From contig JASLGD010000122.1 of NCBI GenBank assembly GCA_030150305.1, forward strand, positions 1 through 12,228: a DNA stretch of 12,228 nucleotides, in the 5' to 3' direction. This document shows positions 1 through 7,056 of this stretch, one piece after another. A program made the position numbers and the translations under genes. The notes under the pieces are model-generated. The model did no database searches, had not been told where the DNA came from, and was given only the letters and a program-made list of their open reading frames with translations. The number at the start of each line of letters is the position of its first letter. Positions within the stretch are counted from its first letter, which is position 1. This DNA comes from Caldimonas sp. (lineage in GTDB: Bacteria > Pseudomonadota > Gammaproteobacteria > Burkholderiales > Burkholderiaceae_C).

Positions 1-469
1 CGGCGTCCTCGTGGACGCGGACGAACTCGGCCTGGCGCCCGCTGAGCGGCGGCGCGCTCGCGCTACCTGCGACGCTCGTCGCCGCGCCGGCCGCGCCGCT
101 CGGCGCCCGAGCCGCGGCGACGTCGCCGGCGCCGCTGCCGAGCTGACGCTCGAGCTGGCGCGCGATCGCGTCGGCGAGGCCGCCAGGAAGGCCGCTCATC
201 TTCGCCGCGTATTGCGCGTCGAGCATCTCGTTGCCGAGCTTCGTGCCCTCGTTGTCGAGCATGCCGGAAGAGACCGTCGCCTCGCGCATGCTCTTCATCA
301 GCTGCTGCATGAAGAGCGCCTCGAACTGCTTGGCGGTCTCGCGGATCGCCGCCTTCGGGTCGCGCGCCGCAGCGTTGCGCAGCGCCTGGATCGAGAGCGC
401 CGCGCTGGCGTCGCCCGCGCCCGCCGCCGAAGCGCCCGAGAGCGTCGATGCTCCGCCTGCTGCCGCCAT
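1..469 (-). CDS. flgJ: FlgJ, flagellar rod cap / peptidoglycan hydrolase (C-terminus cut off by window edge)
   Basis: FlgJ caps the growing rod in the periplasm. In beta- and gammaproteobacteria it also carries a C-terminal muramidase that opens the cell wall for the rod. I translated 156 residues by hand. A short Ala/Gly/Ser-rich lead is followed by the rod-binding domain around residues 35-95, with the family signature AKQFEALFMQQLMKSMREA and then a segment beginning SSGMLDNEGTKLGNEMLD. After an Ala/Ser-rich linker (about 115-140), the sequence AEFVR near the edge may be the start of the muramidase domain, but no catalytic residues are in view. The ATG shares its A with the flgI stop (TGATG), and a strong Shine-Dalgarno GAGGTGA lies at 474-480, so the start is well supported. 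It is the last visible gene of the operon; flgK and flgL would be expected next but are outside the window. Confidence 0.9.
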   Translation of the reverse strand, partial: MAAAGGASTLSGASAAGAGDASAALSIQALRNAAARDPKAAIRETAKQFEALFMQQLMKSMREATVSSGMLDNEGTKLGNEMLDAQYAAKMSGLPGGLADAIARQLERQLGSGAGDVAAARAPSGAAGAATSVAGSASAPPLSGRQAEFVRVHEDA

Positions 470-1608
470 CAGATCACCTCGAGCTCGGCGGCCATCGCGC
501 CGGCCGACTTCAGCGCCTGCAGGATCGCGAGCAGGTCCTGCGGCGTCGCGCCGAGCGAGTTGAGCGCCTTGACGACGTCGCCGAGCTTGGCGCCGGGCGC
601 CATCTGCACGAGCGATCCCGACTGCTGCGCGATCGTGATGTCGGCGCGCTCGGTGACGACGGTCTGGCCGGCGCGCGCGAACGGGCCGGGCTGGCTCGCC
701 GTCGGCGTCATGCTCACCGTCACCGAGAGGTTGCCGTGCGCGACCGCGCACGGCGCCAGCGTCACCGCCTGGTTCATGACGATCGAGCCGGTGCGCGCGT
801 TGATGACGACCTTCGCCGCCGGCGTCGCCTGCTTGACCTCGAGGTTCTCGATCTCGGCCATGAACGCGACCCGCGCGTCGGCCGAGTCGGGCATGCGGAC
901 GCGGACGACGCGGCCGTCGAGCGCGTCGGCGATGCCGTCGCCCATCCTGGCGTTGATCGCGCGCACGACCTCGCGCGCGGTCGCGAAGTCGCTCGCGTGC
1001 AGGTCGAGCTGGATCGTGCTGCCTTCGGCGAGCGCCGTCTGGACGCTGCGCTCGACGGTCGCGCCCTCGGGGATGCGGCCGGCGCTCAGGTGGTTGATCT
1101 GCACCTTCGACCCCGCCGCCGACGCGCCGGCGCCGCCGACGACGACGTTGCCCTGCGCCATCGCGTAGATCTGGCCGTCGGCGCCCTTCAGCGCGGTCGC
1201 GATCAGCGTGCCGCCGCGCAGGCTCTTGGCGTTGGCGAGCGACGAGACGTTGACGTCGATCGTCTGCCCGGGCTGCGCGAACGGCGGCAGCTGCGCCGTG
1301 ACCATCACCGTCGCGAGGTTCTTCAGCTGCATGTTGTTGGCGGCGCCGGGCGGAACCGTGACGCCCATCTGCTGCAGCATCGAGAGCAGGGTCTGCGTCG
1401 CGAACGGCGTCGTCGTCGTCTGGTCGCCGGTGCCGTCGAGGCCGACGACGAGGCCGTAGCCGACCAGCTGGTTGGTGCGCACGCCCTGCACCGAAGCGAC
1501 CTCCTTGATGCGCGCCGCCTGCGCCGGCGCCGGCCACCAGAGCGCGGCGCTCGCGAGCAGCGCCGCGATCACGATCGAGGCGCGAAGGATCCGTTCGATC
1601 GGCTGCAT
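469..1608 (-). CDS. flgI: FlgI, flagellar P-ring protein
   Basis: FlgI forms the periplasmic P ring, the bushing around the rod at the peptidoglycan layer. The product is 379 residues, a normal length for the family. A Sec signal peptide is clear: basic N-region, hydrophobic stretch about 10-25, and a likely cut after AQA at residue 31. The mature protein opens with the family signature ARIKEVASVQGVRTNQLVGY and contains VGLDGTGDQT, and later the motif APCAVAHGNLSV. The ATG at 1608 is chosen because it starts the signal peptide. It lies 14 nt after the flgH stop, with a GGGG-type ribosome site in the gap. The 3' end overlaps the flgJ start by one base, implying translational coupling. FlgA, encoded divergently in this window, is its assembly chaperone. 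Confidence 0.96.
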   Translation of the reverse strand: MQPIERILRASIVIAALLASAALWWPAPAQAARIKEVASVQGVRTNQLVGYGLVVGLDGTGDQTTTTPFATQTLLSMLQQMGVTVPPGAANNMQLKNLATVMVTAQLPPFAQPGQTIDVNVSSLANAKSLRGGTLIATALKGADGQIYAMAQGNVVVGGAGASAAGSKVQINHLSAGRIPEGATVERSVQTALAEGSTIQLDLHASDFATAREVVRAINARMGDGIADALDGRVVRVRMPDSADARVAFMAEIENLEVKQATPAAKVVINARTGSIVMNQAVTLAPCAVAHGNLSVTVSMTPTASQPGPFARAGQTVVTERADITIAQQSGSLVQMAPGAKLGDVVKALNSLGATPQDLLAILQALKSAGAMAAELEVI

Positions 1609-1622
1609 CGTCGTCGCCCCGC

Positions 1623-2315
1623 TCAGATCGGCAACACGTTGAGGAAGAAGCGCGACAGCCAGCCGGTGCCCTGCGCATCGGCCTGCGCGCCGCGGCCGCG
1701 CTGCTCGATGCGCACGTTGGCGACGCTCGCCGATGCGACGACGTTGCCCGGCTGGATCATGCGCGGGTCGACCTGACCCGAGAAGCGCAGCACGTCGACG
1801 TTGTGATTGACGCCGATCTGCTTCTCGCCGGCGACGAGCAGGTGGCCGTTCGGCAGCACGCCGGTGACGACGGCCGTGATCGTGCCGCTGAAGTCGTTGG
1901 AGTTCTCGGTCGTGCCGGCGCCCGCCGAGCTGATCGTCGAGCTGCCGGCCGCGCTCGCCCGGTTGAACGAGTTCGCCGACAGCCCCGGCAGCGCGGTGAT
2001 GCTCGCGCCGACCTTGCCGCTCTTGTCGATCGAGCTCGTGCTCTTCTGCGTCGCCGAGATCTTCTCGACGATCTGGATCGTGATCGAGTCGCCGACGAGG
2101 CGCGCGCGGTAGTCCTCGAACAGCGGCCGGTACTGCGCCGCCTGGTAGATCGAGCCGTTGGCTACCGCGGGCTGGACGATCGCCTCGGGCCTGGCGTAGA
2201 TCGGCGACGCGAGATCGACCGGCGGCCGCGGATTGAGCTGCTCGCAGCCGGAGAGCGCGGCGAGGACCGCGGCGCAGATGACCGCGCACGCAAGGGCGGT
2301 GGCGAAGCGCTTCAT
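1623..2315 (-). CDS. flgH: FlgH, flagellar L-ring lipoprotein
   Basis: FlgH forms the L ring in the outer membrane. The 230-residue product has a lipoprotein signal peptide ending in the lipobox LSGC, with Cys24 as the predicted lipidated residue. The body has the expected features of the family: a Pro-rich segment after the lipobox, SIYQAAQYRPLFEDYRA, the GDSITIQIVEKISATQKS strand region, the Gly/Ser-rich middle, and the C-terminal VVTGVLPNGHLLVAGEKQI and VDPRMIQPGNVV blocks, ending in LSRFFLNVLPI. The ATG at 2315 is chosen because it gives a short basic N-region directly before the hydrophobic core; a GGAT sequence about 8 nt upstream may serve as the ribosome site. It follows flgG by 11 nt and precedes flgI by 14 nt in the same transcript. 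Confidence 0.96.
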   Translation of the reverse strand: MKRFATALACAVICAAVLAALSGCEQLNPRPPVDLASPIYARPEAIVQPAVANGSIYQAAQYRPLFEDYRARLVGDSITIQIVEKISATQKSTSSIDKSGKVGASITALPGLSANSFNRASAAGSSTISSAGAGTTENSNDFSGTITAVVTGVLPNGHLLVAGEKQIGVNHNVDVLRFSGQVDPRMIQPGNVVASASVANVRIEQRGRGAQADAQGTGWLSRFFLNVLPI

Positions 2316-2326
2316 GGCCGATCCGT

Positions 2327-3109
2327 TCACAGCGACGCCAGCTTCTGCAGCATCTGGTCCGACGTCTGGATCGCCTTCGAGTTGAGCTCGTAGGCGCGCT
2401 GCGTCTGGATCATCTGCACGAGCTCCTCGACGACGTTGACGTTCGACGTCTCGACGAAGCCCTGCTGCACCGTGCCGAGGCCGTTCAGTCCGGCGACGCC
2501 GGTGTTGGGCGTGCCCGACGCCGCGGTCTCGGCGAACAGGTTCTGGCCCTTCGGCTCGAGGCCGGCCGGGTTGATGAAGTTGGCGAGCTGGATCTGTCCG
2601 ACCGATTGCGGCAGCGCCTGGCCGGGCAGGACGACGGTGACGGTGCCGTCGGCACCGATCGTCACGCTCTGCGCGGTCGCCGGAATCGTGATCCCGGGCT
2701 GCACGGTGTAGCCGGCGTTGGTGACGAGCTGGCCGGTCGCCGAGACCTGGAACGAGCCGTCGCGCGTGTAGCCGGTCGTGCCGTCGGGCAGCTGGATCTG
2801 GAAGAAGCCGTTGCCGCGGATCGCGACGTCGAGCGGATTCGCGCTCTGCTGCAGGTTGCCCTGGCTGAAGTTGCGCGCGGTCGCGACCGCACGCGTGCCG
2901 AGCCCGAGCTGCAGGCCGGTCGGCAGCTCGGTCTGGTCGCTGCTCGCTGCGCCGGCCTGGCGCATGTTCTGGTACATCAGGTCTTCGAAGACCGCGTGCG
3001 AGCGCTTGTAGCCGTTCGTCGAGACATTGGCGAGGTTGTTCGAGATCGTGTCCAGCTGGGTCTGCTGGGCCTCCATCCCGGTCTTCGAAATCCACAGCGA
3101 TCGCATCAT
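2327..3109 (-). CDS. flgG: FlgG, flagellar distal rod protein
   Basis: FlgG builds the distal rod that passes through the P and L rings. The product is 260 residues, matching the usual FlgG length when translation starts at the first of two tandem ATG codons (3109). A GGAG ribosome site lies 7 nt upstream of that codon. The N-terminal rod-family motif SNNLANVSTNGYKR and the C-terminal heptad region (EELVQMIQTQRAYELNSKAI) that pack in the axial core are both present. An internal NPLDVAIRGNGFFQIQLPDG block is typical of FlgG/FlgE/FlgF. The frame is open for a further 47 codons upstream, but that extension is Arg/Ala-rich, unlike any rod protein, and lies in the 208-nt gap, so I reject it. Neighbours are flgF (208 nt upstream) and flgH (11 nt downstream). 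Confidence 0.97.
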   Translation of the reverse strand: MMRSLWISKTGMEAQQTQLDTISNNLANVSTNGYKRSHAVFEDLMYQNMRQAGAASSDQTELPTGLQLGLGTRAVATARNFSQGNLQQSANPLDVAIRGNGFFQIQLPDGTTGYTRDGSFQVSATGQLVTNAGYTVQPGITIPATAQSVTIGADGTVTVVLPGQALPQSVGQIQLANFINPAGLEPKGQNLFAETAASGTPNTGVAGLNGLGTVQQGFVETSNVNVVEELVQMIQTQRAYELNSKAIQTSDQMLQKLASL

Positions 3110-3317
3110 GGCGCGGCTCCGGTCAATGCCGCCATCGTCGCTGCTGGACGCTCGCGGCAAGGGCCGGAAAAGGCCGGCGGAAGCCCGCTTTCTTGCCGCT
3201 GCGGCGCGCCGCGATGCGTGGCTCGGTTGCGGCGCGCAATCCGCGTCCATGCCGCACGCAGGCGCCGACGACGCGAAGGAGAAGTGGCGGCGCGCAACCG
3301 CGGCGCGCCGACCGCGA
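3110..3317 (-). other. Long flgF-flgG intergenic gap, no gene
   Basis: This 208-nt stretch separates flgF from flgG, while the other gaps in the operon are 11-49 nt or overlaps. I see no convincing coding sequence. It holds a nested inverted repeat (listed separately), a perfect 12-bp palindrome GCGGCGCGCCGC at 3201-3212, a second palindrome CGGCGCGCCG at 3301-3310, and a TTGCG-GCG-CGCAA hairpin at 3227-3239. I looked for a sigma-54 promoter facing flgG; the best candidate has 9 rather than 10 bases between the GG and GC elements, and I reject it. I saw no sigma-28 box. What the gap does is unknown. Confidence 0.7.
3154..3199. repeat. Nested inverted repeat upstream of flgG
   Basis: GCGGCAAG at 3154-3161 pairs perfectly with CTTGCCGC at 3192-3199. 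Inside the 30-nt loop a second hairpin forms from GCCGG (3163-3167) and CCGGC (3174-3178) with loop AAAAGG. In the flagellar mRNA this would be a stem-loop about 80 nt before flgG. It has no T tract on either side, so it is not a standard intrinsic terminator; it could be an RNA-processing or stability element, or incidental in GC-rich DNA. Confidence 0.5.
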
Positions 3318-4043
3318 TCAGCTGACCGACAGCAGCTGCGAGGCCGACTTGTCGTTGTTCTCTGCGGTGCTCAGCGAGCGCATCTGCGCCTCGAACTGGC
3401 GCGCCGCCGCGATCATCTGCACCATCGTCTCGACGGTGCTCACGTTCGAGCCCTCGAGCGCGCCGTCCTGCAGGCGGGCGTTGCCGTCGGCGGCGAGGTC
3501 GCCGTCGCCGCCGCGAAAGAGGCCGTCGCTGCCGCGCACGAGCGGCGCCTCCGGAGTGACGAGCTTCAGCTTGCCGACGGTCGAGCTGTGCCCTTGCGCA
3601 TCGGTCGCGCTGACGGTGCCGTCGGCGGCGATCGCGACCTGCGAGTCGCGCGGCAGCTGGATCGGGCCGCCGTCGCCGAGCACCTGCAGGCCCGACGCGT
3701 TGACGAGCATGCCGTCGGCGTCGACGTCGAGCGAGCCGGCGCGCGTGTACGCCTCGGTGCCGTCCCTCGCCTGCACGGCGAGCCAGGCGCCGCCGCGCAT
3801 CGCGACGTCGAGGTTGCGACCGGTCGCCGCGACCTGGCCCGGCGTCGCGTCGTAGCCGACCGTCGATTCGAGCGAGTAGACGCGCGTGCTCGCGCCGCTG
3901 CCTTCGACGGGCACCGCGCGAAACGCCGCGAGCTCGGCGCGAAAGCCCGACGTCGACGCGTTGGCGAGGTTGTTGGCGAGCGTCTCCTGGCGCTGCATCG
4001 TCGCCTTCGCGCCCGCCATCGCGAGATAGATCAGCCGGTCCAT
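3318..4043 (-). CDS. flgF: FlgF, flagellar proximal rod protein
   Basis: FlgF is one of the proximal rod subunits exported by the flagellar type III system. The product is 241 residues, slightly shorter than the enterobacterial protein. The N-terminus MDRLIYLAMAGAKATMQRQ followed by ANNLANASTSGFRAEL is the FlgF form of the rod/hook signature. The middle carries GRNLDVAMRGGAWLAVQ, and the C-terminus ends in the coiled-coil-forming VSTVETMVQMIAAARQFEAQ region. The ATG at 4043 has a good ribosome site, AAGGA, 8-9 nt upstream. That site lies inside a small palindrome (4051-4071) that could hide it in the mRNA. The gene follows flgE by 49 nt and is followed by the unusual 208-nt gap before flgG. 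Confidence 0.96.
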   Translation of the reverse strand: MDRLIYLAMAGAKATMQRQETLANNLANASTSGFRAELAAFRAVPVEGSGASTRVYSLESTVGYDATPGQVAATGRNLDVAMRGGAWLAVQARDGTEAYTRAGSLDVDADGMLVNASGLQVLGDGGPIQLPRDSQVAIAADGTVSATDAQGHSSTVGKLKLVTPEAPLVRGSDGLFRGGDGDLAADGNARLQDGALEGSNVSTVETMVQMIAAARQFEAQMRSLSTAENNDKSASQLLSVS

Positions 4044-4050
4044 GGTCGAG

Positions 4051-4071
4051 GTCCTTCGCTTCGCTCAGGAC
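4051..4071. repeat. Short palindrome overlapping the flgF ribosome binding site
   Basis: GTCCT at 4051-4055 and AGGAC at 4067-4071 are perfect complements around an 11-nt loop made of two TCGCT-type units. In the flagellar mRNA the AGGAC arm contains the AGGA of the flgF ribosome site. The wording of this tract (CTTCGCTTCGCTCAGG) resembles dispersed intergenic repeats that I recall being frequent in environmental proteobacteria. A perfect 10-bp palindrome GCGTCGACGC sits next to it at 4073-4082. Confidence 0.5.
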
Positions 4072-4092
4072 TGCGTCGACGCTCTGCGAGCA

Positions 4093-5349
4093 TCAGCGCA
4101 GGTTGACGATCGTCTGCAGGATCTGGTCCTGCGTCTTGATCGTCTGCGCATTCGCCTGGTAGACGCGCTGCGCCGTGATCATGTCGACGAGCTCGGCCGT
4201 GAGGTCGACGTTGGACTCCTCGACGGCGCCGGCCTGCAGCACGCCGAAGTGGGCGCTGCCCGCGGTGCCGACGAGCGGATCGCCGGAGGCGAACGTCGCC
4301 GCCCAGGCGTTGCCGCCGAGCGGCTGCAGGCCCTGCGGATTGCGAAAGCTCGCGAGCTCGATCTGCCCGGCCGCCTTCGTCTGCTGGTTCGAGTACTGCG
4401 CGTTGACGGTGCCGTCGGCGCCGATCGTCACGCCGATCAGCTGCCCTTGCGCGTAGCCGTCCTGCGACAGGTTGGTGACGCCGAACGCCGAGCCGTACTG
4501 CGTCGCCTGCGAGACGTCGAGCGCGATGCCGGTGATCGGCTGCGTCAGCGCGCCGTTCGCGTTCGCGACCGCGGGGACGTCGACCGAGACCGTTCCGACC
4601 GGCGCGGTCGGCGCGCCGCCGTTCGGCGGGAACGTGATCGTCGTCGTCGGCGCCGGGTTGCCGCCCGCGGTCGCGATCGGCGTGCCGTTCGCGGCGACGT
4701 AGACGTTCCACGTGTCGGCAGCCGACTTCTGGTAGTAGTACGTCAGCGTCACGCCCTCGCCGCGGACGTCGTAGACGGTCTGCGACGTCGCGTTGTTGTA
4801 CGTGCTCGGGTCGGCGAAGTCGATCGGCGCGCCGGCCGCGGGCAGCGTCACCGCCGCGCGCGCGTCGAGGTTGAGCTGCATGCCGATCTTGGTCGTCACC
4901 GCCGGCGGGATGCCGCCGGTCGGCATCTGCAGCGGGCCGGCGGCGCCGGGGATGATCGTGCCCGTCGCGTCGGCCGGGTAGCCGATCAGCTTTTGCTGCT
5001 GGTCGTTGACGATGAAGCCGTTGCGGTCGAGCTTGAACTGGCCGTTGCGCGTGTAGTCGATCGCGCCGTTCTGGCTGACCTCGAAGAAGCCGTTGCCGTT
5101 GATCGCGACGTCGAGCGGGTTGTCGGTCGTCGTGATGTTGCCCTGCGTGAACTGCTGCGCGACGGCGGCGACGCTGACGCCGATGCCGACCTCGTTGGTC
5201 GCGCTGCCGAGCGCGTTCGCGTAGACGTCGGCGAACTCGGCGCGCGCCTCCTTGGCGCCGACGGTGCTCGCGTTGGCGATGTTGTTGCCGATCACCTCGA
5301 GGCTCTTGCTCGACGCGTTGAGCCCGGACAGACCTTGCTGGAAACCCAT
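4093..5349 (-). CDS. flgE: FlgE, flagellar hook protein
   Basis: FlgE polymerises into the hook, the universal joint outside the cell. The product is 418 residues, near the usual 400-odd. The N-terminus MGFQQGLSGLNASSKSLEVI followed by GNNIANASTVGAKEARAEF is the hook-family signature, and the D0 C-terminus (LVDMITAQRVYQANAQTIKT) closes the coiled coil. In between are NPLDVAINGNGFFEV (about residue 83-97) and a variable, Thr/Ala/Pro-rich surface domain (about 150-290), the part that normally diverges between species. The ATG at 5349 follows the flgD stop by 25 nt, with an AAGAGA ribosome site about 9 nt upstream. FlgD, encoded just before it, caps the growing hook. Confidence 0.97.
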   Translation of the reverse strand: MGFQQGLSGLNASSKSLEVIGNNIANASTVGAKEARAEFADVYANALGSATNEVGIGVSVAAVAQQFTQGNITTTDNPLDVAINGNGFFEVSQNGAIDYTRNGQFKLDRNGFIVNDQQQKLIGYPADATGTIIPGAAGPLQMPTGGIPPAVTTKIGMQLNLDARAAVTLPAAGAPIDFADPSTYNNATSQTVYDVRGEGVTLTYYYQKSAADTWNVYVAANGTPIATAGGNPAPTTTITFPPNGGAPTAPVGTVSVDVPAVANANGALTQPITGIALDVSQATQYGSAFGVTNLSQDGYAQGQLIGVTIGADGTVNAQYSNQQTKAAGQIELASFRNPQGLQPLGGNAWAATFASGDPLVGTAGSAHFGVLQAGAVEESNVDLTAELVDMITAQRVYQANAQTIKTQDQILQTIVNLR

Positions 5350-5374
5350 GGCGTGTTCTCTTTCGACGGATGAA

Positions 5375-6037
5375 TCAGTTGAATGCCTTGATGGCGCTGT
5401 ACGGCACCGTCCCCGAGTTCTCGAGCTCGAGGTTGAAGGTCGTTCCCGACGTGCTGATCGCGTCGACGCGGTCGCGCATCAGCGCGGTCGCCGGGGTCGA
5501 GACGCCGCCGGCCGTCGCGGTCACCAGGAACGTCAGCCCGCTCGATGCCGTCGCGCTTCCCGAGGGCCAGTCGAAGCTGTGCATGCCGGCGCCCTCGGCG
5601 CCGAGGTTGAGCGTCTGCACGACGGCGCCGCTCGGGCTCAGGATCTCGACCTTGACCGCGTCGGCGGGGTTGTCGAGCTGGAAGCCACCCTGGCCGACGC
5701 TGTTCGTCTCGTCGATGCTCAGCGTGTTGCCGGCGACGATGACGTCGCGGCCGACCAGCGACGCGCCCTGCATCGCCTGCAGCTGCACGAACTGCGACGA
5801 CAGGCCCTGGACGGTGGTGTTGAGCTGGTCGATCCCGGTCACCGTGTTGATCTGCGCCATCTGGCTCGTGACCTCGGCGTTGTCCATCGGGTTGAGCGGG
5901 TCCTGGTTCTGCATCTGCGCGACGAGCAGCTTCAGGAACCGGTCCGACGTCACCGACGCGTCGCTCGCCGCGGACGGCGCGGGAGTCGAGGTGACGTTGA
6001 CGTCGCTCGTCGTCGATGCGGGTGCGCTCACTGCCAT
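5375..6037 (-). CDS. flgD: FlgD, flagellar hook assembly scaffold
   Basis: FlgD forms the cap on which FlgE subunits assemble and is lost when the hook is complete. The product is 220 residues, typical for the family. After a Ser/Thr/Ala-rich leader, residues about 32-80 carry the conserved FlgD core DRFLKLLVAQMQNQDPLNPM followed by NAEVTSQMAQINTVTGIDQLN. The second half (about 95-215) reads as the FlgD Ig-like/tudor region, with ASLVGRDVIVAGN and VKVEILSPSGAVVQTLNLG. The ATG at 6037 is preceded by a strong AGGAG site 8-9 nt upstream. It lies 14 nt after flgC and 25 nt before flgE. Confidence 0.96.
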   Translation of the reverse strand: MAVSAPASTTSDVNVTSTPAPSAASDASVTSDRFLKLLVAQMQNQDPLNPMDNAEVTSQMAQINTVTGIDQLNTTVQGLSSQFVQLQAMQGASLVGRDVIVAGNTLSIDETNSVGQGGFQLDNPADAVKVEILSPSGAVVQTLNLGAEGAGMHSFDWPSGSATASSGLTFLVTATAGGVSTPATALMRDRVDAISTSGTTFNLELENSGTVPYSAIKAFN

Positions 6038-6051
6038 CTTCGTTCTCCTGT

Positions 6052-6471
6052 TCAGCTCTGGCCGAGCTGGATCGTCTTGAGCAGAAGCGCCTTCGCGGTG
6101 TTCATCACCTCGAGGTTGTTCTGGTACGAGCGCGACGCCGAGATCATGTTGACCATCTCCTCGACCGCGTTGACGTTGCTGTACGTGACGAAGCCGTCGG
6201 CGTCGGCGCTCGGGTGCTTCGGGTCGTGGACGCGGCGGCCGGGAGTCTGGTCCTCGCTCACCGTGCTGACGCGGACCCCGGCAGCGGTGACGTCGTTCGG
6301 CGTCTGCCCCATCAGCTCGGTCTGGAACGTGACCTGGCGCGCCTTGTACGCCTGGCCGTTCGGGCCGGCGACGGTGTCGGCGTTGGCGAGGTTGGACGCG
6401 ACGACGTTGAGCCGCTGGCTCTGCGCGCTCGCCGCGCTTCCGGAGATGTTGAAGATCGACAGCATTCCCAT
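6052..6471 (-). CDS. flgC: FlgC, flagellar proximal rod protein
   Basis: FlgC is a proximal rod subunit. The product is 139 residues, the expected size. The N-terminal signature SQRLNVVASNLANADTVAG is diagnostic of FlgC, where the rod motif is followed by a short GPNGQAYKARQVTF loop. The C-terminus has SNVNAVEEMVNMISASRSYQ and AKALLLKTIQLGQ. Two ATGs are possible (6471 and 6465). I chose 6471 because the resulting MGMLSIFN aligns in length with known FlgC N-termini. A G-rich stretch (GGGGGG) about 6-11 nt upstream may be the ribosome site. It is 20 nt after flgB and 14 nt before flgD. Confidence 0.96.
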   Translation of the reverse strand: MGMLSIFNISGSAASAQSQRLNVVASNLANADTVAGPNGQAYKARQVTFQTELMGQTPNDVTAAGVRVSTVSEDQTPGRRVHDPKHPSADADGFVTYSNVNAVEEMVNMISASRSYQNNLEVMNTAKALLLKTIQLGQS

Positions 6472-6491
6472 CTCAGCCCCCCACACGATCC

Positions 6492-6908
6492 CTATTGCCC
6501 GGTGATCGCCGACATCGTCGTGCGCACGTTGCTGTTGATGAAGCGCAGCGTCGCCTCGTACTTGATCGCGTTGTCGGCGAAGCTCGCGCGCTCGCGGTCC
6601 ATGTCGACCGTGTTGCGGTCGAGGTTGGTCTGCGCCGGCGTCGCGTAGAGCAGCTCGGCGCCGACGCGGCCGCCGCCGAAGCCGGCGGCTCCGGCGCCGA
6701 CGTGGCCGGCACTCGTCGCCGCGAGCGCGACCGCCCCGGGCAGGATGCCGGTCGCGGCGCGCAGCGTCTTCGCGAAGTCCATGTCGCGAGCGACATAGCC
6801 CGGCGTGTCGGCGTTGGCGATGTTGCTCGCGATCAGGCGCTGGCGCTCCGAGCGCAGCTGCAGCGCCTGGCCCTGGAAGTCGAGCACGTCGTTGAGTCGG
6901 TCGAGCAT
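6492..6908 (-). CDS. flgB: FlgB, flagellar proximal rod protein
   Basis: FlgB is the rod subunit nearest the basal body and the first gene of the operon. The product is 138 residues, normal for the family. The signature ASNIANADTPGYVARDMDF lies at about residues 28-46, a Gly/Ala-rich loop spans about 60-85, and the C-terminus has VDMDRERASFADNAIKYEAT followed by LRFINSNVRTTMSAITGQ. It begins at the ATG at 6908, the only one that gives the standard MLDRLNDVLDFQ start. The ribosome site is weak (GAAAG about 8 nt upstream). It faces away from flgA across 148 nt. Confidence 0.96.
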   Translation of the reverse strand: MLDRLNDVLDFQGQALQLRSERQRLIASNIANADTPGYVARDMDFAKTLRAATGILPGAVALAATSAGHVGAGAAGFGGGRVGAELLYATPAQTNLDRNTVDMDRERASFADNAIKYEATLRFINSNVRTTMSAITGQ

Positions 6909-7056
6909 GGCTGGCTTTCATCGGTCGACACGGCCGGGCCGGATCGACGCGAAGGCATTGTCCGAACCGCCTCTGTCGATCGGTGGCGCGAATAGCGCCG
7001 CGTTTCCCGTCCTGTTCGCTTCCTGCTCGCGCGCGCGTCGCTTCTACAGTGGCGCC
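6909..7056. promoter_or_regulatory. flgB/flgA divergent promoter region
   Basis: This 148-nt gap must hold the promoters of both the rod/hook operon (minus) and flgA (plus), since the genes diverge. I see no clean sigma-70, sigma-28 or sigma-54 box facing flgB. Facing flgA, TACAGT at 7045-7050 is a possible -10 element 6 nt before the ATG, without a recognisable -35. A perfect hairpin GGCGC-GAATA-GCGCC lies at 6985-6999; it could be an operator half-site pair, but this is unproven. A flagellar master activator (FlhDC- or FleQ-type) would be expected to act here. Confidence 0.5.

Noticed and set aside
3..14. 12-bp word GCGTCCTCGTGG shared between the left edge (3-14) and the right edge (12182-12193)
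   Set aside because: Possible end artefact, but the word is short and GC-rich and the surrounding sequence differs. It does not support circularity or a terminal repeat.
3110..3250. 47-codon N-terminal extension of flgG
   Set aside because: Arg/Ala-rich and unlike FlgG. The start at 3109 gives the standard 260-residue length and has a GGAG site.
6909..6940. ACCGATGA on the minus strand near flgB as a sigma-28 -10
   Set aside because: No TAAA at the correct 15-nt distance, and it lies too close to the flgB start codon.
6984..6999. GG-N10-GC pattern resembling a sigma-54 promoter facing flgA
   Set aside because: Lacks the TTGC -12 element, and the pattern arises from a GGCGC/GCGCC palindrome; GG-N10-GC is common by chance at this GC content.
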